9,387 nucleotides of DNA from contig JAIPHS010000028.1 in the NCBI GenBank assembly GCA_021735105.1, positions 1-9,387 on the forward strand, read 5' to 3'. Source of the DNA: Candidatus Omnitrophota bacterium (lineage in GTDB: Bacteria; Omnitrophota; Gorgyraeia; Duberdicusellales; 4484-171). The notes beneath the pieces are model-generated. The model did no database searches and was not told the origin of the DNA. It was given only the letters and a program-made list of their open reading frames with translations. Shown here piece by piece: positions 1 to 5,097 of the stretch. The stretch's first letter is position 1. The number at the start of each line of letters is the position of its first letter. A program made the position numbers and the translations under genes.

Positions 1-1
1 A

Positions 2-46
2 AGAGAAAAAGACCTTTTAGAATACTGCCAGAGAGAACTAACGTGA
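2..46 (+). CDS. Possible 3' end of an upstream gene (partial)
   Basis: One frame stays open from the left edge to a TGA at 44-46 and would give a C-terminal tail reading REKDLLEYCQRELT, which has the charged, helix-like look of a real protein end. It stops seven bases before the first palindromic repeat, the same kind of close packing seen at the second repeat copy. A competing frame is open from base 1 to a TAA at 88-90, but it gives a mostly basic tail and runs into the repeat, so it is less likely. With only 14 codons visible, no family can be named. Confidence 0.33.
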   Translation, partial: REKDLLEYCQRELT

Positions 47-52
47 AGAGCA

Positions 53-133
53 ATCAACGAATTACGAATCAATTACGAATTTACGAATAAGAAAGTGATT
101 TGTATATTCGTACAGATTCGTATATTCGTTGAT
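53..133. repeat. ACGAAT/ATTCGT palindromic repeat, copy A
   Basis: An imperfect 81-base inverted repeat. The left arm carries ACGAAT at 57-62, 64-69, 75-80 and 83-88. The right arm carries the mirror set: ATTTGT at 98-103 and ATTCGT at 106-111, 116-121 and 124-129. The outer ends are ATCAACGAAT (53-62) and ATTCGTTGAT (124-133), exact reverse complements. The centre is a short A/G-rich loop around 89-97. It is closely similar to copy B at 1121-1203 and in the same orientation. It could fold into a long hairpin in RNA or a cruciform in DNA. It resembles REP/MITE-type dispersed intergenic elements, but no transposase is present. Its right end reaches the start region of the aldo/keto reductase gene. 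Confidence 0.85.
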
Positions 134-140
134 GATAATT

Positions 141-1121
141 ATGGATTATGGAAAAATTAATGATATCGATATTCCAATTTCTCCGGTTACTTTGGGTACC
201 TGGGCTTTTGGCGGGGATGTTTGGTGGGGTCCGCAAGAAGATAAGAATTCAGTAGAGGTTATGGATGCAGCTGTAAGGGGCGGTGTTACTATGATCGATA
301 CAGCTCCTGTATATGGACGGGGCCGATCGGAAAGAGTCATTGGTAGTTTTTTGCGTAAGCGTAAGCTGCGCGAAAAAATAGTTTTAGCCACCAAATTAGG
401 CCTCAGTTGGCAGGGTTCTGATGTCTTACATGATTTAGGAAAAAAAAGAATGCTTGAGGAGGTTGATTTGTCACGCAGCCGCCTCCAAACTGATTATTTT
501 GATCTTTATCAAGTTCATTGGCCGGACCCTGATACTCCAATTGCTGAAACTGCCGAAACGATGTATAAGTTAAAGCAAAAGGGAATAATCAAAGCGGTAG
601 GGGTAAGCAACTATTCAGTAGATCAAATGTCAGAATTCATGAAATATTGCCGGCTTGATTGCCTGCAGCCGGAGTATAGCATGTTTGTGCGTGATATTGA
701 GCCAGAGGTTGTTTCAATTTGTCAAAAAAACAATATTGCGATTATAAGTTATGCTCCTTTATATAGCGGATTACTTACCGGTAAGTTTTTTTTAAAAGAG
801 TCAGCTATTCCTGATGATAGAAACCGAAACTTAAAATCATTTCATTTTGCCGAACCTTATTTTTCAATAAACAAGGAAACCTTAGAAAAATTAGAAGGTA
901 TTGCGTCCGGCTATCAAAAAACGCTCACCCAACTTGTGATAAATTGGAATTTTTCTCAAAGCGGGATAACTTCAAGTATCGTTGGTTCGAGAAAACCAAA
1001 ACAATTAGAAGAAAATTTAGGCAGTATGGGGTGGAAGCTATCAAATGAAGACCGAGAGAAAATAAATACAATTTTAAGCCAAAGAGAGAAAAAAGTACAA
1101 ATATTGAAGGGTAAAAGGTAA
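141..1121 (+). CDS. Aldo/keto reductase (NADPH-dependent oxidoreductase)
   Basis: A full-length single-domain aldo/keto reductase of about 326 residues. Such enzymes are cytoplasmic TIM barrels that reduce aldehydes or ketones with NAD(P)H. The catalytic tetrad is visible: Asp53 and Tyr58 in IDTAPVYG, Lys85 in LATKLG, and His126 in LYQVHWPD. Other family marks are GVSNY, the SYAPLYSGLLTGK strand, and the C-terminal cofactor-binding segment IVGSRKPKQLEENLG. The pattern is closest to the YhdN/IolS-like (AKR11/12-type) group, and the substrate cannot be read from sequence. ATG 141 is chosen because MDYGKI...LGTWAFGG matches the usual family N-terminus. In-frame TTG 129 and ATG 132 would add residues encoded by the repeat arm. 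No Shine-Dalgarno is visible. The TAA stop ends on the first base of the second repeat copy, so the gene sits exactly between two repeats. Confidence 0.95.
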   Translation: MDYGKINDIDIPISPVTLGTWAFGGDVWWGPQEDKNSVEVMDAAVRGGVTMIDTAPVYGRGRSERVIGSFLRKRKLREKIVLATKLGLSWQGSDVLHDLGKKRMLEEVDLSRSRLQTDYFDLYQVHWPDPDTPIAETAETMYKLKQKGIIKAVGVSNYSVDQMSEFMKYCRLDCLQPEYSMFVRDIEPEVVSICQKNNIAIISYAPLYSGLLTGKFFLKESAIPDDRNRNLKSFHFAEPYFSINKETLEKLEGIASGYQKTLTQLVINWNFSQSGITSSIVGSRKPKQLEENLGSMGWKLSNEDREKINTILSQREKKVQILKGKR

Positions 1122-1203
1122 TCAACGAATGTACGAATATATTACGAATTTACGAATAAGAAAATTGATTTGTATATTCGTAACGATTCGTAAATTCGGC
1201 GAT
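1121..1203. repeat. ACGAAT/ATTCGT palindromic repeat, copy B
   Basis: A second copy of the element at 53-133, 83 bases long, in the same orientation, and nearly identical over the inner half (compare 1141-1181 with copy A). ACGAAT units lie at 1125-1130, 1133-1138, 1144-1149 and 1152-1157. Mirror units are ATTTGT 1168-1173, ATTCGT 1176-1181 and 1186-1191, and a diverged ATTCGG at 1194-1199. The copies differ by two one-base indels and a handful of substitutions, so this is not a fresh duplication. Its first base is the last base of the aldo/keto reductase stop codon. It fills most of the gap before the next gene, which starts 19 bases after its right end. Confidence 0.85.
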
Positions 1204-1222
1204 GGTAACTAATTAATCAAAT

Positions 1223-2185
1223 ATGGATAAATCGATAAAAAAGAAAACTATCTTGGTCACGGGGGCGACTGGTTTTATCGGCAGGCATCTTATAAGCCGG
1301 CTTGCTGGCCTAGATCAATACTCTATTATTGCTATCAGTCGTTTTCCGGAAAGAGCTAACAAAATCAAAAAGAAAATAAAATTAATAAAAGCAGATATAA
1401 CCAGAGAGAAAGATTTAGAAAAATTGACTAAAATTCCCGTAGATATTATTATTCATTGTGCAGCCTGTGTAGAAGGGAAAAAGAAAAAAAATCTTAATAA
1501 AACAAATATTTTCGGAACTGAAAATATTTGTAAACTTGGAGTTGAACTTGGCATAGAGCGGTTTATTTATCTAAGTTCGGTAGCTGTTGTAAGCGGAAAT
1601 AAAGAGTTGCCTTTGACCGAAGAGCTGCCTCACTCTGCAACTAATGCTTATGGGCAATCAAAACTAGAGGCAGAAAAAAAAGTTTTAGTATATCGAAGGA
1701 AAGGCTTGCCGGTAATTATCTTAAGGCCTCCTATGGTTTACGGAGAAGATGAACCTCATGCTTTTCCGTTTTTAATTAAGTTATTAAGGTGGAGGATGGT
1801 TCCTTTGCTTGAAGGTGGTAAATATAAACTTCATCTTGCCTATGTTGAGAATGTAGTAGAAGCAATAATTTTTGCTTTAGAGAGTGATGGTATGTTTGAA
1901 GGCTCATTTATTGTAGCTGATGAGGAAGTATTAAGTGTAGAGCAGGTATTTAAGAAAATGGCTGAAGGTATTGGAGCAAAACCTCCTTTATCTATTTCCT
2001 CTTTTCTAACTTATCTTTTTTGCCGAATTCCTTTTTTAGGTAAACGTTTTAGTTTTTTTCTTAAAGACCGAGTTTATAGTACCGAAAAAATTAAATCTTT
2101 AGGATTCAGGCCTCCCTATAGAGCTAAAGATGTTTTAGTTAAAAGCAGCCGAGCTTGTTTTAAAAAAATAAAACCAATTAACTAA
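1223..2185 (+). CDS. NAD-dependent epimerase/dehydratase family protein (extended SDR)
   Basis: A 320-residue extended short-chain dehydrogenase/reductase, the family of nucleotide-sugar epimerases, dehydratases and 3-beta-HSD-like enzymes. The Rossmann nucleotide-binding motif TGATGFIG occupies 13-20. Asp58 in KADIT is the usual adenine-contacting acid. HCAA at 78-81 lies in the NAG-like position. Ser119 (YLSSVAVV) with Tyr143 and Lys147 (YGQSK) form the catalytic triad, followed by ILRPPMVYG. The C-terminal third, with aromatic segments such as SFLTYLFCRIPFLGK, is the variable substrate-binding part, so the substrate stays unassigned. No transmembrane helix is obvious. The ATG lies 19 bases after repeat copy B and has no Shine-Dalgarno. 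Nothing ties it functionally to the neighbouring aldo/keto reductase beyond both being NAD(P)H oxidoreductases. Confidence 0.92.
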   Translation: MDKSIKKKTILVTGATGFIGRHLISRLAGLDQYSIIAISRFPERANKIKKKIKLIKADITREKDLEKLTKIPVDIIIHCAACVEGKKKKNLNKTNIFGTENICKLGVELGIERFIYLSSVAVVSGNKELPLTEELPHSATNAYGQSKLEAEKKVLVYRRKGLPVIILRPPMVYGEDEPHAFPFLIKLLRWRMVPLLEGGKYKLHLAYVENVVEAIIFALESDGMFEGSFIVADEEVLSVEQVFKKMAEGIGAKPPLSISSFLTYLFCRIPFLGKRFSFFLKDRVYSTEKIKSLGFRPPYRAKDVLVKSSRACFKKIKPIN

Positions 2186-2188
2186 GGC

Positions 2189-2216
2189 TTGCAAAATATT
2201 ATTTTTTTGATATATT
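2189..2216 (+). promoter_or_regulatory. Candidate sigma-70-type promoter for the lipoprotein-nuclease pair
   Basis: TTGCAA at 2189-2194 and TATATT at 2211-2216 are separated by 16 bases of nearly pure A/T in the short gap after the SDR gene. Transcription would begin near 2222-2224, at the in-frame GTG 2224 and about 12 bases before ATG 2236. The transcript would therefore have little or no leader. Given the high A/T content, a chance match is possible. Confidence 0.42.
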
Positions 2217-2235
2217 TGTTTCTGTGATTAGATTA

Positions 2236-2613
2236 ATGAAGGAAAAAATCGTTTATCTAGGCTGTGTTTTGGTCTTATTATCTACCGGCTGTATTCCGGT
2301 TTTAATCGGAGCCGGGGCTGCAGGAGGATATGCTTTGAGTAATGATGCAGCGGAAGGAAAAATCTCAGCTGAATATCGGGTTCTTTGGGATCTTTGCCTG
2401 GATACACTAGAAGAAAAAGAAGCTGAAATTTTAGTTATAAATCAAGCCAGGGGATATATTAAAGCTGTAGTTTCTGAACATGCAGTTACTGTTAGGATAA
2501 ATAGTATAGGTACAGACTATCAAAAGTTAAAGATAGCAGCCCGCCAGAGCTATATGCCTAAGCCTCAATTTGCTCAAAAAATATTTTTTGAAATAGCTGA
2601 CCAGCTACAGTGA
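2236..2613 (+). CDS. DUF3568-like small lipoprotein
   Basis: A 125-residue exported lipoprotein of unknown function. From ATG 2236 the N-terminus is a textbook lipoprotein signal: MKEK, a hydrophobic core, then the lipobox LSTGC with the acylated Cys at residue 19. After it comes a Gly/Ala-rich stretch (GAGAAGGYAL), then a compact alpha/beta domain with AEYRVLWDLCLDTLEEK and an ITGYI-like strand written here as ARGYIKAVV. This order, a glycine-rich GxGAAGGYA segment after the lipobox followed by a small domain, is what is seen in DUF3568 proteins, common in Omnitrophota-like genomes. I recognise the family by pattern, not by a search. GTG 2224 is an in-frame alternative start adding four residues. 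Its TGA overlaps the next gene's GTG by four bases, which suggests translational coupling with the nuclease. Confidence 0.8.
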   Translation: MKEKIVYLGCVLVLLSTGCIPVLIGAGAAGGYALSNDAAEGKISAEYRVLWDLCLDTLEEKEAEILVINQARGYIKAVVSEHAVTVRINSIGTDYQKLKIAARQSYMPKPQFAQKIFFEIADQLQ

Positions 2614-3371
2614 AGAAATTTTTATTAATTATATTTTTTTTCTTATTAGCTTGTAATCCCACCGATTATTCTGAAATTAAAGTAAAAAAAGTCATAGACG
2701 GAGATACAATAATTCTTTCAACCGGAGAGCATTTTCGCTATATAGGTATTGATACTCCGGAGTCGAGAATTAAAAAAGGCACTCAATTTGTCTATGATCC
2801 TCAGCCTTTTTCTCGTGAGGCTGCCCAATTTAACAAAAATTTAGTTGAGGCAAAAAATGTTAGGATTGAATTTGATGTCGACAAAAAAGATCGTTACGGG
2901 AGGCTGCTTGGTTATTGTTTTGTCGATGGTAAATTTGTGAATAAAGAGTTATTGGAAAAAGGGTATGCTGCTTTATATACTTATCCGCCTAACGTTAAAT
3001 ATGTTGAGCTGTTAGCTGAAGCTCAAAAACAAGCTCGCCAAAACAATAGAGGAATGTGGGGGGTGTATCAGGCAATCGGCCACCAGCAAGCTCATCGGTT
3101 TATAAACCAAATCCGCACAGTTAAAGGAAAAGTTATAAATACTTACCAATCTGATAAGTGTACTTACCTAAATTTCGGCCCGGATTATAAAACTGATTTT
3201 ACTGTAGTTATCTTTAATAATACTTTAGATTATTTTCATCAAAAAGGCATAAAACCGGTTGATTTTTATCGGGGCAAAATAGTTGAAGTTTCAGGAAGAA
3301 TTAGAAAATACAATGGCCCGGAAATAATTGTAAATAGTCCCGAGGAAATAAAGGTTATAGGTCAAAATTAG
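2610..3371 (+). CDS. Exported thermonuclease (SNase-like) lipoprotein with C-terminal OB-like domain
   Basis: A 253-residue secreted nuclease candidate. The start is GTG 2610 within a GTGA overlap with the previous stop. Residues 1-15 are a hydrophobic signal ending in LLACN, a weak lipobox with Cys15. Residues about 23-152 form a staphylococcal-nuclease (TNase) domain, a calcium-dependent DNA/RNA phosphodiesterase fold. The key residues are present: Asp32 (VIDGDT), Arg43, Asp48, Thr49 and Glu51 (RYIGIDTPE), and Arg98 (DRYGRLLGY), matching S. aureus Asp21, Arg35, Asp40, Thr41, Glu43 and Arg87. The domain ends with AEAQKQARQNNRGMWG. Residues about 165-250 look like a second beta-rich OB-type nucleic-acid-binding domain (GKVINTYQSDKCTYLNFG ... 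GKIVEVSGRIRKYNG). No Shine-Dalgarno is present, so it probably depends on coupling to the upstream lipoprotein. A role in extracellular nucleic-acid digestion is inferred. Confidence 0.9.
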   Translation: MKKFLLIIFFFLLACNPTDYSEIKVKKVIDGDTIILSTGEHFRYIGIDTPESRIKKGTQFVYDPQPFSREAAQFNKNLVEAKNVRIEFDVDKKDRYGRLLGYCFVDGKFVNKELLEKGYAALYTYPPNVKYVELLAEAQKQARQNNRGMWGVYQAIGHQQAHRFINQIRTVKGKVINTYQSDKCTYLNFGPDYKTDFTVVIFNNTLDYFHQKGIKPVDFYRGKIVEVSGRIRKYNGPEIIVNSPEEIKVIGQN

Positions 3372-3389
3372 CCTTCCTGTTATTATAAA

Positions 3390-4289
3390 ATGAAAAAAAT
3401 ATTTATATTTTCATTTTTAGCAGTTGTAGCTATTTTTTTAGCTAGAAATATAATAGTAAAATATTCCTTAAGTTATTATTTGAGATCTAATTTAAAAACA
3501 GAAATTTCGTTAAAAAAAATTGATCTTGGGCTTAAAAAAATTATTATAAATAAAGTTGGTTTGGCTAAAGGTGGCCTACATTTTACGGCAAAAGATATTG
3601 TGCTTGAATATGACATTAGTTTCCCATTTCAAATAAAACCGCATTCTTTAAAAATTACTGGCGCTTGGTTTGAAGATAAACGATTTGGTAGCCTAGCTTT
3701 TGATCTCGTTCCTTCTGGTGAGGCCTATTTTTTTAATGCCGATGGTTTATCAATTCAAGGCAAAAAAATAGGTAGTTTTAGTTTATCTTTTCAGCTTAAG
3801 GGCAATAGGGTTAATTTTAATAATTTAAAATCGAGCTTCATTAATTCTTCTGCTGTTGTCGATGGTTATCTTAATTTAACCAATCTTAATAATATTTGCA
3901 TAGATTTATCTGTAGAAAATTTGTCTTTAGCAGCTATAGTTTTTTTATTTGCTAAAAAGGAAGATATGGATTTGGAAGGGCATTTTGATGGTGGGGGTAG
4001 TTTTTGTTTTAAAAATAATAAAATTTCTCAACTAAATTTAGATATTGATGATTTAGAGGGTGGGAAAATTAATCTAAAAAAGAAGGCTTCTTTAGATTTT
4101 TTAAAAAAACGGCTTGATAAAAAATCTTACTCCTATCTTCTTGACAACTTAAAGAATTACAAATATGATAAAGGGAGTATAGAGGTTGATGTAGAAAAAA
4201 ATGATATTATTTTAGAAGCAATTTTTTTCTCAGAAGAATTAGGGGAAAGAAATATAACTGTTAAATTGCATGATGTGTTAGTTAAATAA
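3390..4289 (+). CDS. Membrane-anchored AsmA-like protein with YdbH-like C-terminus
   Basis: A 299-residue protein with one N-terminal hydrophobic segment (about residues 4-20) and then alternating short beta-strand-like stretches, so the bulk should lie in the periplasm. I see no enzyme motif. Residues 30-180 read like AsmA-type repeats (LKTEISLKKIDLGLKKIIINKVGL, split here as consecutive strands). The C-terminal part resembles the end of YdbH: a G.F.G.G.....I..L......GG.I.L pattern at 197-229, followed by a helix and then NYKYDKGSIEVDV...ILEAIFF...GERNITVKL at 256-293, like the YdbH L.NF.Y...YD..G.L.......G......R...LNL block. E. coli YdbH is close to 880 residues, so this would be a strongly shortened version. 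The next gene resembles YnbE plus YdbL, which supports the reading. It may carry phospholipid between membranes; this is inferred. No Shine-Dalgarno precedes the ATG. Confidence 0.68.
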   Translation: MKKIFIFSFLAVVAIFLARNIIVKYSLSYYLRSNLKTEISLKKIDLGLKKIIINKVGLAKGGLHFTAKDIVLEYDISFPFQIKPHSLKITGAWFEDKRFGSLAFDLVPSGEAYFFNADGLSIQGKKIGSFSLSFQLKGNRVNFNNLKSSFINSSAVVDGYLNLTNLNNICIDLSVENLSLAAIVFLFAKKEDMDLEGHFDGGGSFCFKNNKISQLNLDIDDLEGGKINLKKKASLDFLKKRLDKKSYSYLLDNLKNYKYDKGSIEVDVEKNDIILEAIFFSEELGERNITVKLHDVLVK

Positions 4290-4331
4290 TTACATTTTGG
4301 TACTGTCAAGAGCTATATGGGAAAAAGATGA

Positions 4332-4460
4332 AATGACCTCGTCATTGCGAGGAGCCGAAGGCGACAAAGCAATCCTTAGAATAAATATAACATAGAGATT
4401 GCTTCGGCTTCGCCTCGCAATGATAAGTTGAGATAAAATTTTGATAATATGTTCAATGAC
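4332..4460. repeat. GTCATTGCGAGG-type hairpin repeat
   Basis: The 184-base gap between the YdbH-like and YnbE/YdbL-like genes is largely a palindromic element. The left arm, 4341-4374, starts GTCATTGCGAGG and ends AAAGCAATC. The right arm, 4397-4424, starts GATTGCTTCGG and ends CCTCGCAATGAT. The outer 11 bases and inner 7-9 bases pair, with an imperfect GC-rich middle. A small palindrome AATGAC-CTC-GTCATT (4332-4346) abuts the left edge, and a second CAATGAC at 4454-4460 can also pair with GTCATTG at 4341-4347. Its GC-richness stands out against the AT-rich background. Sequences of this GTCATTGCGAGG...AAGCAATC type are common as dispersed intergenic repeats in many bacterial genomes. It may act as a mobile miniature element, an mRNA hairpin or an attenuator. 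Confidence 0.82.
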
Positions 4461-4467
4461 GGGGGAG
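4461..4467 (+). promoter_or_regulatory. Shine-Dalgarno of the YnbE/YdbL-like gene
   Basis: GGGGGAG lies six bases before ATG 4474, one of only two clear ribosome binding sites in the window. It directly follows CAATGAC (4454-4460), a motif belonging to the neighbouring hairpin repeat. The G-run may therefore have been brought in by the repeat. Confidence 0.6.
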
Positions 4468-4473
4468 TGAAGA

Positions 4474-5013
4474 ATGAAAAAATTAGGTATAGTTTTATCT
4501 TTAATTATTTTATTTGGTTGCGCAAAAGTTTCAGTTGAAACTAAAAAACCTCTTAAAGTAGACATCAATATGCGCCTAGATGTTTACCAGCATGTTGTAA
4601 AGGAAGCAGAATCAATAGAAGATCAAATCTATAATAGCGACAATACCCAGATGAATTCGATATTAGGCATTGCTGCAGTTTATGCTGAAGATAATTTATC
4701 AGAAGCTATCGAGCGCAGGAAACAAAGAGCTGCAAAAATTAAAGATTTTTTCAACAAAGGTTACATTGGTGAAAATAGAAATGGGTATCTAGAATTGATA
4801 AAAAATGAAACACCTAGCCAAATAAGAGAAGTTATAGCTAAAGAAAATAAAGATCGTAAGGTTATCTATGAAAATACTGCAAAAAAGAATAACACCAAAC
4901 TTTCTGCAGTTGAAAAAATATTTTTTAAAGACCACTACCAGCGGGCTCCATCAGGATGGTATTTTGAGGTTCACAGTCAAAGCAAAGAAAAATATATTTG
5001 GCAGAAAAAATAG
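4474..5013 (+). CDS. YnbE-like plus YdbL/DUF1318-like fused lipoprotein
   Basis: A 179-residue lipoprotein with two recognisable parts. Residues 1-16 are a signal with lipobox LFGC (Cys16). Residues 17-52 (AKVSVETKKPLKVDINMRLD and following) match the layout of E. coli YnbE: lipidated Cys, V.V..P..P..I.MN....H, then a helix. After a linker containing a hydrophobic SILGIAAVYAED (62-73), residues 75-179 match YdbL/DUF1318. This part includes GYIGENRNGYLEL (96-108; YdbL has GRVGETFYGYL), ENKDRKVIYENTAKKNN (124-140; YdbL NAERKASYQQLAKQNN) and APSGWY (158-163). In E. coli, YnbE is an outer-membrane lipoprotein partner of YdbH, and YdbL is a periplasmic helper. Here they appear joined in one chain downstream of a YdbH-like gene. 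DUF1318 proteins with a lipobox exist in other phyla, so the fusion may be widespread. Confidence 0.8.
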   Translation: MKKLGIVLSLIILFGCAKVSVETKKPLKVDINMRLDVYQHVVKEAESIEDQIYNSDNTQMNSILGIAAVYAEDNLSEAIERRKQRAAKIKDFFNKGYIGENRNGYLELIKNETPSQIREVIAKENKDRKVIYENTAKKNNTKLSAVEKIFFKDHYQRAPSGWYFEVHSQSKEKYIWQKK

Positions 5014-5083
5014 TTGTTAGGTTTTTACATTTTAAGTCCACCAACTATCTTAAAAAAATCCTTAAAAAATATAATTTTTAGGG

Positions 5084-5089
5084 TATAAT
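5084..5089 (+). promoter_or_regulatory. -10 box of glyS, giving a near-leaderless transcript
   Basis: A perfect TATAAT ends eight bases before ATG 5098. A transcript starting at the usual distance would begin at or one to two bases before the start codon. The best -35 candidate is a poor TTAAAA at 5062-5067 with a 16-base spacer. The 84-base gap shows no Shine-Dalgarno and no room for a T-box leader. Confidence 0.5.
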
Positions 5090-5097
5090 TGTAGCTT

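Noticed and set aside
146..394. Antisense open frame inside the aldo/keto reductase gene.
   Set aside because: Fully covered by a gene with an intact catalytic tetrad; the antisense product has no recognisable features.
53..1203. CRISPR-like array from the recurring ACGAAT units.
   Set aside because: The units are six bases long, irregularly spaced, mirrored within each copy, and the copies are separated by a complete gene; there are no spacers.
4290..4568. Open frame on the - strand across the gap between the YdbH-like and YnbE/YdbL-like genes.
   Set aside because: It reads through the GTCATTGCGAGG palindrome and into the antisense of a well-supported gene. The product (SPSAPRNDE-like from the repeat) is typical of repeat-derived false genes.
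5014..5097. T-box or other riboswitch leader upstream of glyS.
   Set aside because: Only 84 bases are available, no T-box consensus or stable stem is visible, and the TATAAT at 5084-5089 leaves no leader.
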